A stretch of DNA of 44,040 nucleotides from Caryophanon sp. (GCA_018384745.1 JAHAYH010000100.1:1-44040); one strand, 5' to 3'; shown: positions 9,437 through 17,791, counted from the first letter of the stretch. Notes: generated from the letters alone by a model not told the origin. Numbers and translations: made by a program.

Positions 9437-9472
9437 AAAGAGCGCTCCGAAATGATGGAACGTTCTTTTTTT
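9437..9472 (+). terminator. Terminator of spx
   Basis: An imperfect 12-bp stem (AAAGAGCGCTCC with GGAACGTTCTTT, one mismatch) runs into a T-run of seven. Confidence 0.75.
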
Positions 9473-9667
9473 GTACGATTAAAAATCGGAATGTTCAGTT
9501 AATAATGTTTTTTTACTTGCTTATTTTGAAGGCGTCCTCTAAACTAGCAAGTATCATGAAGGATTTGAGGTTATTCATTTCCTTTTTCAATGAAAACAGC
9601 ATAAAATAGAAGAATAAACCTAGAAAGAATATCGTCTTTACTAGGAATAGAGGGGAGATGTGTTGTT

Positions 9668-10315
9668 ATGGACATCGAACGTGTGAATGATTACACTTTG
9701 AAGCTTTACATTTCATATGATGATATCGAAGAGCGAGGATATAGTCGCGAAGAAATTTGGTATAATCGTGGCAAAGGAGAGCAGCTATTCTGGGACATGA
9801 TTGAAGAGATCGGCGAAGAAGCTGACTTCGAACTAGAAGGCGCGATTTGGATCCATGTAAATGCGGCAGAGACAGGTATTGAAGTTGTAGTAACGCGCAC
9901 ATCTGACAAAGAAGAATTACCACCAATGCAGGAACAAGACCAATCATTTGAGAAGTTTGTCGAAGAAACGTTTGGCAATAGTGGCAGCGCGATGACACCG
10001 TTTAAAGAGTCGCCAGAAGAGGTCGTTGTGAAGCAGCAATACGCGGTGTTCCGCTTACAGCAGTTTGACGATATCATTAGCATTGCAAAACGTTTACAGT
10101 CAGTACCAATGACAACTACTTTATATAAATTCGAAGGCACGTATTATTTCTCAGTAGAGGCATTACAACAAGAGCAAAATATACTCGATGTTGTGTCGAT
10201 TGTGAATGAGTATGCGGAGCTGTCGCAAATGACGAAGCATCGCTTACGTGAATACGCAGACATCGTAATGGACGGCAACTGTGTTGAAACGGTATTACAA
10301 TACTTTGCGTCATAG
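9668..10315 (+). CDS. mecA: MecA, ClpC adaptor protein
   Basis: A 215-residue adaptor. It starts with MDIERVNDYTLKLYISYDDI, the substrate-binding N-terminal domain, has an acidic linker with an SFEKFVEETFG motif near residues 92-104, and ends in the ClpC-binding domain (about 115-215). MecA drives assembly of the ClpC hexamer and delivers ComK and other substrates to ClpCP. The position after spx and before coiA matches B. subtilis. AGAGGGGAG lies upstream of the ATG at slightly long spacing. The preceding 195 bases hold the spx terminator and no convincing sigma-A promoter. Confidence 0.95.
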   Translation: MDIERVNDYTLKLYISYDDIEERGYSREEIWYNRGKGEQLFWDMIEEIGEEADFELEGAIWIHVNAAETGIEVVVTRTSDKEELPPMQEQDQSFEKFVEETFGNSGSAMTPFKESPEEVVVKQQYAVFRLQQFDDIISIAKRLQSVPMTTTLYKFEGTYYFSVEALQQEQNILDVVSIVNEYAELSQMTKHRLREYADIVMDGNCVETVLQYFAS

Positions 10316-10322
10316 CACGTTG

Positions 10323-10361
10323 CACCGTAAACATGAACGTTCATGTTTACGGTGTTTTTTT
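10323..10361 (+). terminator. Terminator of mecA
   Basis: A perfect 32-base palindrome with 16-bp arms beginning CACCGTAAACATGAAC, followed by seven T residues, starts seven bases after mecA. Confidence 0.92.
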
Positions 10362-10437
10362 GTGCCAAAATATAAATTTCGCAACAATGCTCGCATTCGC
10401 ATTTCTTCTATGTAAATGTAAACAAGAGGTGAGTGTG

Positions 10438-11511
10438 ATGTTTGTGGCAAAGATGGATCAAACACGTATTTGTACGCTGGATTTACCAACGGAAGCATTG
10501 CGCACATTGCGCCAGCAACATGAATTTGTATGCCCGTGCTGTCATGAGCGCGTCACGCTAAAAATTGGACGAAAAAAACGCCCTCATTTTGCCCATCGAA
10601 GCAAAACGTGCACAGGTACATTTAGTGAAGGGGAAACGGTAGCACATGCAGAAGGAAAAGCGCAGCTGTATGCGTTTTTTCAGCAAAAGGGACTACATGT
10701 ACAGCTTGAGCCGTATCTCGAGCCGTTGCAACAGCGTCCCGATTTGCTTGTAGAGCAGTACGCAGTGGAGTTTCAATGTAGCGCGATCTCAAGTGAGCAT
10801 TTATACAGGCGAACAGCTGGTTACAAGCAAGCAGGATACGTGCCGATTTGGATTCCGTATGCCCGTCATAAGCGTGCAGGGTGGCAACTTGTTTCGCTCA
10901 ATCAACTCGAGCAGCAATGTTTGCAGTACGACTGCTTGCCATATTGCATGGCGTTTTCCCCAGAGGAGGGGGCGTTTATATATTACAACTACTGTATGCA
11001 AATGAGCGCGACGATGTTTTATACGTATATTGAACGCGTGAACCCGACCGTGCAGCACTTCCCATTTTACGTGCCAAAAGCAATTTCGTACGAGGCGTTT
11101 TTACAGCTTTGTGACGTGCAGCAACGCATGCGACAGCGCAGTTTGTTACAGCGGTTACGCTTTAGTAAAGATGGGGTACAAGATACTATACTGCGCGTTG
11201 CGTATACGTATTACGGAAGCATCGTAAACGTACCGCATTACGTCGGCATTTATGTGCCACATGCGTTTTCGTTGCCAATGGCGCCGATCGATTGGCAATT
11301 GTATTACGTTGTATGGCAGCAGCAATATCAGTATTGCTTGATCGAGCAGGAACACCATTTTTGTACGTTTAGTAGCTTGCCGCCGCTTACCGATCAACAG
11401 CGAGAGGCAGTGCGTTGTTATGCGGCAATTGTTGAAGCGGTGACACGAAAAAATGTGCCATTATTTTCGGCGATGTATGACAAAATAGTTGCGCATCATG
11501 CACAAAATTGA
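10438..11511 (+). CDS. coiA: CoiA-like competence protein
   Basis: A 357-residue CoiA family protein. The N-terminal part has a zinc-knuckle-like FVCPCCHERVTLKIGRKKRPHFAH segment (residues 32-55) with a later cysteine in KTCTGTFSEGETVAHAEGK. It is followed by the nuclease-like core QRPDLLVEQYAVEFQCSAISSE, with D-(12)-E-x-Q catalytic spacing of restriction-endonuclease folds. CoiA is needed for recombination of incoming DNA during transformation in streptococci and B. subtilis. The ATG at 10438 follows AAGAGGTGAG; the frame extends 35 codons upstream, but that part overlaps the mecA terminator. It lies between mecA and pepF as in B. subtilis. Confidence 0.88.
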   Translation: MFVAKMDQTRICTLDLPTEALRTLRQQHEFVCPCCHERVTLKIGRKKRPHFAHRSKTCTGTFSEGETVAHAEGKAQLYAFFQQKGLHVQLEPYLEPLQQRPDLLVEQYAVEFQCSAISSEHLYRRTAGYKQAGYVPIWIPYARHKRAGWQLVSLNQLEQQCLQYDCLPYCMAFSPEEGAFIYYNYCMQMSATMFYTYIERVNPTVQHFPFYVPKAISYEAFLQLCDVQQRMRQRSLLQRLRFSKDGVQDTILRVAYTYYGSIVNVPHYVGIYVPHAFSLPMAPIDWQLYYVVWQQQYQYCLIEQEHHFCTFSSLPPLTDQQREAVRCYAAIVEAVTRKNVPLFSAMYDKIVAHHAQN

Positions 11512-11593
11512 GAAAATAAAGCAAGTACTTCGGTTTCCGAAAGAATACGTACGCAATAAAATGTGCGAACAATTTGAAAAAGGGGTTTTATAT

Positions 11594-13405
11594 ATGTCGA
11601 AAAATGTATTATTACGAAAAGATGTGCCAGAGGAATTAACGTGGCGCTTAGAAGATATTTTTGCAACAGATGCGTTATGGGACGAGGAGTTTGAAGCGAT
11701 TACAGCCCTTGTGGCAGAAGCGCCAAACTATGAAAATCGTTTAGCTAAAAGCGCGGACGATTTTTTAGCGGTGTTAACATATAGTGAAGAAGTAAGCAGT
11801 CGCTTAGGAAAGCTATATGTGTATGCGCATATGCGTAACGACCAAGATACGACGAACAGCACGTATCAAGGGCTGGAATCTCGTGCAATCGCGCTATCAT
11901 CAAAAGCATCTGCGGCGTTATCGTTTTTAACACCGGAAATTATGGACATGGATGAAGCGGTAATCGAGCAATTTTTAGCACAAAATGAAGCGTTAGCGGT
12001 ATACCGTCAATCATTAAAAGAAACGTTAATGGCACGTCCACACATTTTACCAGCGGAGCAAGAGGCATTAATGGCACAAATGGGCGAAGTGCGCGGGGCA
12101 TCAGCGAATACGTTCTCGGTATTAAACAATGCAGATTTAGTATTCCCAGTCGTAAAAGATGAAAACGGGGAAGATTATCAAATTACGCACGGCAACTTTA
12201 TTAAAGCGCTTGAAAGTACAGATCGTGCCTTCCGTGAGCGCGCGTTTAAAGCGGTGTATGCGACATACGGCAGCTTTAAAAATACATTTGCCGCTACATT
12301 ATCAGGAAAAGTAAAAGGAGCGAACGCATCAGCGCGCATTCGTAAATACGATTCAGCACGACACGCAGCGTTATCGAATAACTTTATTCCAGAAGCGGTG
12401 TATGACCAATTAGTACAGGCGATTAATGACAACTTACATTTATTACATCGCTACGTGGCGCTACGTAAAAAAGTGTTAGGTGTCGATGAATTACACATGT
12501 ATGACTTATTCACACCACTTGTAGCAGAAACAGAAATGGAATACACATACGATGAAGCGAAAAAGGTGATGGTTGAAAGCTTCGCACCACTTGGGAAAGA
12601 GTATCAAGACATCGTGCAGCACGGTTTAAATAATCGTTGGGTCGATGTGCTTGAAAATAAAGGGAAGCGTAGCGGTGCATATTCATCGGGTACGTACGGG
12701 ACAAACCCATATGTGTTAATGAACTGGCAAAATAACGTCAACAACTTATTTACGCTTGCACACGAATTTGGCCATAGTATGCACAGTTACTACACGCGTA
12801 ATAACCAACCGTACGTTTATGGCAATTATTCTATTTTCGTAGCGGAAGTAGCCTCTACATCTAATGAAGAGTTATTATTTGAACATTTATTAAACACGCT
12901 TGAAGATAAACAGCAAAAAATTTATTTATTAAACCACTGGTTAGATGGTTTCCGTGGAACTGTATTCCGTCAAACGATGTTTGCAGAGTTTGAACATTTA
13001 ATGCATACGCTGGATCAAAACGGTGTACCGTTAACAGCGGATAAGCTAACAGAAGAGTACTATGCGCTAAACAAAAAATATTACGGTGATGAAATGGTTG
13101 TCGATGAGGAAATCGGTTATGAATGGGCCCGCATTCCACACTTCTATTACAACTACTACGTATACCAGTATGCGACAGGTCAATCAGCTGCGACGGCGTT
13201 ATCGAAAAAAATATTAGAAGAAGGCGCACCAGCAGTTGAAAAGTACATTAATAACTTCTTAAAAGCAGGTTGTTCAAACTTCCCAATTGAAGTATTAAAA
13301 GCTGCAGGCGTTGATATGAGCTCACCGCAGCCAATTATTGATGCGTGTAAAGTATTTGAACAAAAACTGGATGAATTAGAAGCGTTATTGTCAAATAATA
13401 ATTAA
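11594..13405 (+). CDS. pepF: Oligoendopeptidase F (M3B metallopeptidase)
   Basis: A 603-residue cytoplasmic zinc oligopeptidase. The zinc site is HEFGHSMHSYY (HExxH) near residue 390, with the downstream glutamate in AEVASTSNEELL, the standard M3 arrangement. It degrades peptides of about 7-17 residues. The start at 11594 was chosen for AAAAAGGGG upstream and because the protein opens like PepF (RKDVPEELTWRLEDIF); the frame runs 35 codons further and would overlap coiA. Length is normal. A strong terminator follows. Confidence 0.95.
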   Translation: MSKNVLLRKDVPEELTWRLEDIFATDALWDEEFEAITALVAEAPNYENRLAKSADDFLAVLTYSEEVSSRLGKLYVYAHMRNDQDTTNSTYQGLESRAIALSSKASAALSFLTPEIMDMDEAVIEQFLAQNEALAVYRQSLKETLMARPHILPAEQEALMAQMGEVRGASANTFSVLNNADLVFPVVKDENGEDYQITHGNFIKALESTDRAFRERAFKAVYATYGSFKNTFAATLSGKVKGANASARIRKYDSARHAALSNNFIPEAVYDQLVQAINDNLHLLHRYVALRKKVLGVDELHMYDLFTPLVAETEMEYTYDEAKKVMVESFAPLGKEYQDIVQHGLNNRWVDVLENKGKRSGAYSSGTYGTNPYVLMNWQNNVNNLFTLAHEFGHSMHSYYTRNNQPYVYGNYSIFVAEVASTSNEELLFEHLLNTLEDKQQKIYLLNHWLDGFRGTVFRQTMFAEFEHLMHTLDQNGVPLTADKLTEEYYALNKKYYGDEMVVDEEIGYEWARIPHFYYNYYVYQYATGQSAATALSKKILEEGAPAVEKYINNFLKAGCSNFPIEVLKAAGVDMSSPQPIIDACKVFEQKLDELEALLSNNN

Positions 13406-13412
13406 TGCCTGC

Positions 13413-13447
13413 CAAAAAGCTATTAGTGCGAACTAGTAGCTTTTTGC
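13413..13447 (+). terminator. Terminator of pepF
   Basis: A 15-bp stem (CAAAAAGCTATTAGT with ACTAGTAGCTTTTTG, one G-U pair) lies directly after the pepF stop codon. The T-run is within the 3' arm. Confidence 0.82.
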
Positions 13448-13604
13448 TGTTTCATGTTCATCAAAACGGCCTATTTGTTATTGTGATATATCTTTGTAGC
13501 GTGACGCTATATAAGGATTTCAATTATTTCACAAGAGAAACAGCTTCACAAAAATAGTGAAATCGCTTTCTATTTGACGGTTTTGTGAAAATGAGTTTAA
13601 GTGG

Positions 13605-13633
13605 TTGATTCAGTGGGTAATACGTGTTAAAGT
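13605..13633 (+). promoter_or_regulatory. Promoter of roxS
   Basis: TTGATT (13605-13610) and TAAAGT (13628-13633) are 17 bases apart, giving a start near 13641 where the RoxS sequence begins. TTTTGTGAAAATG (13581-13593) upstream resembles a ResD-type site. The rest of the gene-free stretch 13448-13604 holds further TTCACAA/GTGAA half-sites and no ORF. Confidence 0.6.
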
Positions 13634-13639
13634 AATCAC

Positions 13640-13655
13640 TGTGAAATAAATCACA
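13640..13655. promoter_or_regulatory. Rex-type operator over the roxS start site
   Basis: TGTGAAATAAATCACA is an inverted repeat (TGTGA-N6-TCACA) close to the Rex consensus TTGTGAA-N4-TTCACAA. It covers the predicted first bases of RoxS. Rex is an NADH/NAD+ sensor that controls roxS in B. subtilis; the assignment here is by motif and position. Confidence 0.7.
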
Positions 13656-13761
13656 AACCAAACATACACCCCTTTGTTTGAACGTGAACATTTCTCCCAT
13701 CCCCTTTGTGAAAAGAGGGTCTTCATTCTGTCGAGGCTTGAAGGCCCTCTTTTGTTTTTTT
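13641..13761 (+). ncRNA. roxS: RoxS/RsaE regulatory RNA
   Basis: The region carries the hallmark RoxS/RsaE core: ACCCCTTTGTTTGAACGTGA (13668-13687) and TTTCTCCCATCCCCTTTGT (13691-13709), whose C-rich stretches pair with ribosome binding sites of target mRNAs. It ends in a terminator hairpin with arms AAAAGAGGGTCTTCA and TGAAGGCCCTCTTTT (13711-13753) and a T-run. RoxS tunes central metabolism to the NAD+/NADH ratio by repressing TCA-cycle and related mRNAs. The location next to the yjbH group also matches B. subtilis, where roxS lies between yjbH and yjbI. Exact ends are estimated from the promoter and the T-run. Confidence 0.9.
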
Positions 13762-13780
13762 ATATAATAATTTACATAGT

Positions 13781-13819
13781 AAAAAGCTGCGCATCGATGT
13801 CGATGCACAGCTTTTTTTG
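13781..13819. terminator. Terminator of the thioesterase gene
   Basis: A 16-bp stem with one mismatch (AAAAAGCTGCGCATCG with CGATGCACAGCTTTTT) and an ATGT loop lies between roxS and the minus-strand gene. T-runs flank both sides, so it may act in both directions. Confidence 0.82.
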
Positions 13820-13830
13820 CATAGGCGCTA

Positions 13831-14232
13831 CTAGCCAACAGAAATCGTGTGCTGCGTCAGCTTTTCACGCAAGTCATGTGGAATTTCGACCGATTTTTGC
13901 GTTTTGGTGCTAAAGCAGACGATGATGCATTCGCCCGAAGCGATCAGCCCTTTTTCTTCATGTAGCACTTCTTGGCGCAGCGTAAAGCTTTTTGAGCCTA
14001 CTTTCTCAACCGATGTACGCGCAATGAGCGCATCGCCTGGGTAGCTTTGTTGCATGTAGTCACACGTAATACGTGCAACGACAAATTGAAATGGCGCGTT
14101 TTTGTCCATTGGCATGACGCTATGTAAAAACTTCATGCGGCTCTCCTCAAAGTAAAAGAAGTAACTCGTATTATTCGTATGTCCGAGCGCATCTGTTTCA
14201 CAAAAGCGCACGTAAATTGGTGTTTCATGCAT
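13831..14232 (-). CDS. Hotdog-fold acyl-CoA thioesterase (4HBT/YbgC type)
   Basis: A 133-residue single hotdog domain. The N-terminal VRFCETDALGHTNNTSYFFYFEE carries the conserved aspartate (E-T-D) and G-H-x-N-N pattern of the 4-hydroxybenzoyl-CoA thioesterase family, which hydrolyses acyl-CoA thioesters in the cytoplasm as a tetramer. The substrate is unknown. AAAGGGGGATGA precedes the ATG. It lies between roxS and spxH on the minus strand and has its own terminator. Confidence 0.85.
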   Translation of the reverse strand: MHETPIYVRFCETDALGHTNNTSYFFYFEESRMKFLHSVMPMDKNAPFQFVVARITCDYMQQSYPGDALIARTSVEKVGSKSFTLRQEVLHEEKGLIASGECIIVCFSTKTQKSVEIPHDLREKLTQHTISVG

Positions 14233-14324
14233 AAAATCATCCCCCTTTAATAACTATATTATCGTATAAAAGAGAAAAAAAGTAAATTTTCGAGCGCTTT
14301 ATTTCGGTTTTCTACGTTAGGTAT

Positions 14325-14360
14325 GAAAAAACGCACCAATGCAGCAAGTCATTGGTACGT
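14325..14360 (-). terminator. Terminator of spxH
   Basis: On the minus strand, arms ACGTACCAATG and CATTGGTGCGT form an 11-bp stem with one wobble, followed by six U residues. It begins five bases after the spxH stop codon. Confidence 0.82.
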
Positions 14361-14364
14361 TCGT

Positions 14365-15186
14365 TTACACATGTATTGGTTTTAGTCGCCAAAGCGTCAC
14401 ATCGTTTGCTTGTGTGCGCTCAACTTTTTGTTGCAGCATGCGCTTTTTCATTTCACGTTCTGCTGCTTGTTCTGTTAAGTCGTACATCGCTGCAATTTCT
14501 TGTGTCGATAAGCTGTGGAAACGTGTTAATAGCTCTTCAATAGCAGGTGGTTGGCTTGGGACAAGTGGTGCGTTTAATAGTTCCGATAAAATGTGCTCGT
14601 ACACATCATACGTATATAAACCGCTCACTTTTAAGCCTTCATCCTCGATGCATTCATTAAAGAACACGATCGTTGGGAGCTCATCAACTTCCATTTCGTT
14701 TGTAATGTGCAAATCACATTGAAACGCATGCGCAGCTTCCTTTGAACCGAAATCATTGCGGAATTCCTGCATATCGAGCTGAGATTCTTCAGCGATTTTA
14801 AGCAATGTGTTGTATGATTGTAAGTTTTTCTGCTTCAGCAGTAAGTGCTCTTGTAGTTTTGTTAAAAAGCGAAGACCCGCGCGTTTTCCTTGAAGCTCTG
14901 CAGCTTTCACTGCGACAGAAGGAAGTACCGGATGTTTCACATCAACATCTTGTCCAGACATACAGCCTTTTGTTTTTTCTTCGATGCAGTTTAATGACGC
15001 AAGCTTCGTGCTTAAAATGAAGCGGCATGTAAAGTAGTGTTCATATTGTACTTGTAGCTTGCGAATTGTTGCTTGCATCTCAGCAGCGCTAGAACAAAGC
15101 GGGTCGATAAAGATGTACAATTCGAGTGGTTTGTGCAGCGACTGCGAGGATGTGACTGGCTCTGTTAATAATTGAACATGCGTCAC
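14365..15186 (-). CDS. spxH: SpxH (YjbH), ClpXP adaptor for Spx
   Basis: A 273-residue DsbA/thioredoxin-like protein of the YjbH family. The N-terminal LELYIFIDPLCSSAAEMQATIRKLQ corresponds to the thioredoxin-fold active-site region, but only one cysteine (C31) is present where relatives usually have CxxC; residue 34 is alanine. The C-terminal part (about 225-265) is helical and lysine-rich. YjbH binds Spx and speeds its degradation by ClpXP. The gene starts at GTG behind GGAGGGG and overlaps the globin stop codon by one base, implying translational coupling as in the B. subtilis yjbI-yjbH neighbourhood. It lies 5 kb from spx. Confidence 0.88.
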   Translation of the reverse strand: MTHVQLLTEPVTSSQSLHKPLELYIFIDPLCSSAAEMQATIRKLQVQYEHYFTCRFILSTKLASLNCIEEKTKGCMSGQDVDVKHPVLPSVAVKAAELQGKRAGLRFLTKLQEHLLLKQKNLQSYNTLLKIAEESQLDMQEFRNDFGSKEAAHAFQCDLHITNEMEVDELPTIVFFNECIEDEGLKVSGLYTYDVYEHILSELLNAPLVPSQPPAIEELLTRFHSLSTQEIAAMYDLTEQAAEREMKKRMLQQKVERTQANDVTLWRLKPIHV

Positions 15187-15584
15187 TACAACCCCTCCTC
15201 TTCTTCGTTTGGTGCGTTAATCATATGATGTGCCGTCATGACAAGACGTTTATAATAAATTTCACGGAATTTACCATCAAGACCGATATCATCCATTGCA
15301 CCTGCCATACATTCCAACCATGCTTGTGCACGATCTGGTGTAATTTTAAAGTGCATATGTCGTGCACGCATCATCGGGTGACCGTGCTCCTCTGTAAATA
15401 GGTTAGGTCCACCTAAGTATTGGGTTTGAAATTGGATTTGCTTACGAATCGTTTCCGTAAAGTCTTCTGGAAAGATCGGAATAAGCAGTGGATGCTCACT
15501 CACGCGCTTATAAAAAGCATGGATTAATTCCGATAGCTTCTCAGCACCAATTTCCTCATAAGGAATTTTTGAAATTCGAGTCAT
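15186..15584 (-). CDS. Group II truncated hemoglobin (YjbI type)
   Basis: A 132-residue 2-over-2 globin. The ELIHAFYKRVSEHPLLIPIFPEDF helix region, the GGPNLFTEEHGHPMMRARHMHF segment with the proximal heme histidine (near residue 77), and the tryptophan in AQAWLECM (G8 position) are group II features. Such globins bind O2/NO and, in B. subtilis, YjbI has been linked to redox chemistry of protein thiols or peroxides. Translational coupling to spxH supports a shared role in oxidative stress. AAAGGAGC precedes the ATG at long spacing. Confidence 0.92.
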   Translation of the reverse strand: MTRISKIPYEEIGAEKLSELIHAFYKRVSEHPLLIPIFPEDFTETIRKQIQFQTQYLGGPNLFTEEHGHPMMRARHMHFKITPDRAQAWLECMAGAMDDIGLDGKFREIYYKRLVMTAHHMINAPNEEEEGL

Positions 15585-15698
15585 AGGTGTGTTGCTCCTT
15601 TTAACCGTTTTATTTATAAAGTAATACGCATGACGCGTACATGTATTGAACTAAGTTGTACGTTTATTCTATCAACGAAAACGGCGGAATACAAACAA

Positions 15699-15734
15699 AC
15701 TGCCTTTTAGCATTGGAACATGCGAAAAGGCAGT
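15699..15734 (-). terminator. Terminator of the lytic transglycosylase gene
   Basis: A 15-bp stem with one mismatch (ACTGCCTTTTAGCAT with ATGCGAAAAGGCAGT), followed on the minus strand by TTTGTTTGT, lies about 100 bases after the gene. An A/T-only imperfect hairpin (15779-15813) lies between. The gap 15585-15835 also contains the globin promoter region but no ORF. Confidence 0.7.
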
Positions 15735-15835
15735 AGTTTTAAAGTTCTATTGTTGTGAAATGTTTTGTAGTGAAAATGTTTTGTTTTTTGAGGTGAAAAT
15801 GAGCAAAAAACAATAAAACTATTAGCGTGAACAAC

Positions 15836-16618
15836 TTATGAATTGTAATAGCCCTGTACTTTTACGACGTAGTTTTGTGTTTCTTTAAACGGTGGAATAC
15901 CGCCGTACTTTTTCACATTGCCAGGTCCAGCATTGTACGCAGCAAGTGCAGTTGTCAAATTGCCGTCAAACTGATCGAGCATCATGCGTAAATATTTCGC
16001 ACCACCCATGATGTTTTGCTCTGGGTCAAGTGTGTTTGTCACACCGACATATTTAGCTGTACCAGGCATTAATTGCATTAAACCAGCAGCACCTGCATGA
16101 CTTTTTACGGTGTTGTTAAAGTTCGACTCTTGCTTCATGATCGAAGCGATTAGCTTTGGATCTAAGTTGTATTGCTTCGCCGCTTTTTCAATAATGGCGC
16201 TATATTTATTAGCACCTTCTAGCTTACCTGTAAAGACGACAGAGCCTGCATATGTAGGTTCTGCTGTTGTCGCTGTCGATGCCGATGCCGCTGCTTGCTG
16301 TGCTTTTGTGCTTTGCTCCGATAATACCGTATACAGCTGTGGTGGCATGTATGTAGAAGCGCTGCTTGATGAAATGGCATTTAATAACGTCATGGCAGTG
16401 TTCGCTGTCGTTGCCGTTGATTCGTTATTTGTCGCGCTGACAAGCGATGGAATCGCACCTAAATAATTTGTAATGTTTGATGTTGCCGCGTTATTGTTTA
16501 ATACTTCCGAAATAAGTGATGAAAAGGCTGAATTGGTCGTGTTCGCGCTCTCGGTATCACCGGTCATCGTTTGAATCGATGCTGTGTCGATAAAGGCGCG
16601 AATATTTGGTATTGTCAT
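15836..16618 (-). CDS. Lytic transglycosylase (SLT domain, YjbJ type)
   Basis: A 260-residue protein with a low-complexity, Ser/Thr/Ala/Asn-rich N-terminal half (1-125) and a C-terminal goose-lysozyme-like SLT domain (about 138-258). Catalytic E164 lies in IMKQESNFN; AGLMQLMPGTAKYVG and AAYNAGPGNVKKYGG are the other family motifs. It cleaves the MurNAc-GlcNAc bond of peptidoglycan with anhydro-sugar formation. No signal peptide is visible, as in B. subtilis YjbJ, so export is unexplained. The start at 16618 follows AAAGGATG; a longer frame would overlap the upstream CYTH gene. Confidence 0.85.
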   Translation of the reverse strand: MTIPNIRAFIDTASIQTMTGDTESANTTNSAFSSLISEVLNNNAATSNITNYLGAIPSLVSATNNESTATTANTAMTLLNAISSSSASTYMPPQLYTVLSEQSTKAQQAAASASTATTAEPTYAGSVVFTGKLEGANKYSAIIEKAAKQYNLDPKLIASIMKQESNFNNTVKSHAGAAGLMQLMPGTAKYVGVTNTLDPEQNIMGGAKYLRMMLDQFDGNLTTALAAYNAGPGNVKKYGGIPPFKETQNYVVKVQGYYNS

Positions 16619-16622
16619 GCGA

Positions 16623-17207
16623 TCATCCTTTCTGTTTTGCGAGGGCCTCTGCAAAACGAGCAATTTTCTTTTTAGTCGGACGCAGTGGAATGTTTAAGCG
16701 CTCGAGCAAGGCGTTGAACGCTTGCTGTCCTGCTGCTGCATCGCGCACCTCGTACTCCAGTTCATAGTCTTCAGTACCTACATACTGCGAGTGGTCGAGC
16801 ACAATCGTCCCACCTTTATATTCGACTTCAATGCGCTTAGTTGTTAGTGAGCCATATGCCTTAATTTCAGCAAGTGGTACGTGCGCTTCGACAAGTTGCG
16901 TTGTAATCGCTTCTGGAAACGGAGCACCCTCAAAAATGGCAGCTGCTTGCGCTTTTGAAATGACCACATTTGTTTCAACGCTCGTTTGCGCATCAACCAT
17001 GCGTTTAAGCGTCGCTTCAAATGCACCGTTCGTTTCGCGAATGCGTAAGCCGCTATGCAGTTCCTTTATATGAAGCGCTGCTGTATCAAAATAATGATTC
17101 GCTAACGTTTTTGCATCCTCACTTGTCACGCCAAAAAAATCACAAAGCATGTCATATTCGTCAATATACAATAAATTTTTAAACTCAATTTCCGTTTCGT
17201 GTGTCAT
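16623..17207 (-). CDS. CYTH-domain triphosphatase (YjbK type)
   Basis: A 194-residue CYTH protein. The N-terminal ETEIEFKNLL is the ExExK metal-triphosphate motif; further charged strands (LRIRETNGAFEATLKR, RIEVEYKGGTIVLDHSQYVGTEDYELEYEV) line the tunnel active site. CYTH enzymes hydrolyse inorganic or organic triphosphates. The gene is divergent from yjbL-relQ-nadK, an arrangement shared with B. subtilis. The start at 17207 follows AAGGAAGG. The physiological substrate is not known; a link to alarmone or polyphosphate metabolism is inference from context. Confidence 0.86.
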   Translation of the reverse strand: MTHETEIEFKNLLYIDEYDMLCDFFGVTSEDAKTLANHYFDTAALHIKELHSGLRIRETNGAFEATLKRMVDAQTSVETNVVISKAQAAAIFEGAPFPEAITTQLVEAHVPLAEIKAYGSLTTKRIEVEYKGGTIVLDHSQYVGTEDYELEYEVRDAAAGQQAFNALLERLNIPLRPTKKKIARFAEALAKQKG

Positions 17208-17347
17208 GAAAAGACCTTCCTTTACATCATCTACAATTCCAATCGACAGATGCGACAAAAAAAATAGCCCATTCAAAGAAGTCTCTGCCCGTACACATTA
17301 CTGTATGGTAAAATATGAACAGAACAATGGCGAGAAAGGGAGTTTTT

Positions 17348-17734
17348 ATGTTGCGTAATCCATATACTGTGACGGTTGTAGACGAAAAATTACTTACGTT
17401 TAGTGTAAACGAAAAAGTCGAACAATACAAAATGAAACCAGCAGGTCAGCTCATTGCTGATTCGGATCAATTTGCGTTCGTTTATTTATGTGATGCAGGA
17501 GATGCTTATGCTTACATACGCTTTGAGCCAGCAGTATGGCCGGCGCTTGTAGAAGTGCTCATCCAAGAGCAAGATCCAACGGTACAAATCGGTGAAGAAA
17601 CAATGACGTTGCCACATTTCTTTGAAGAATTACAAATGCTTGTTTATAATATCGAAGGGAATGGCAATTACGGAGATGCATTTGTCAGCGCGGTTGAACA
17701 AGCGTTTGAACGTATTTTAGTAGACGCCAAATAA
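17348..17734 (+). CDS. YjbL-like protein of unknown function
   Basis: A 128-residue soluble acidic protein with no catalytic motif that I recognise. Beta-strand-like segments (NPYTVTVVDEKLLTFSVN) are followed by an alpha-helical part with many aspartates and glutamates. Size and location between the CYTH gene and relQ match yjbL of B. subtilis, whose function is unknown. AAAGGGAG lies 7 bases before the ATG. A weak -10 box TAAAAT is at 17309-17314. It is followed by relQ after 57 bases, so it probably shares its transcript. Confidence 0.6.
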   Translation: MLRNPYTVTVVDEKLLTFSVNEKVEQYKMKPAGQLIADSDQFAFVYLCDAGDAYAYIRFEPAVWPALVEVLIQEQDPTVQIGEETMTLPHFFEELQMLVYNIEGNGNYGDAFVSAVEQAFERILVDAK

Positions 17735-17791
17735 ACGAATGGAAGAAGTAAGGCAGCGATGGAAGTACGCTGTTGAGAGGAGTAGGTACGC

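Noticed and set aside
10333-10437. N-terminal extension of the coiA frame
   Set aside because: It overlaps the mecA terminator and lacks a ribosome binding site; the ATG at 10438 has one and fits the family start.
15779-15813. A/T-only hairpin and repeated GTGAAAATG words after the lytic transglycosylase gene
   Set aside because: The stem contains almost only A-T pairs and the repeated word is short, so chance in an AT-rich spacer is enough to explain it.
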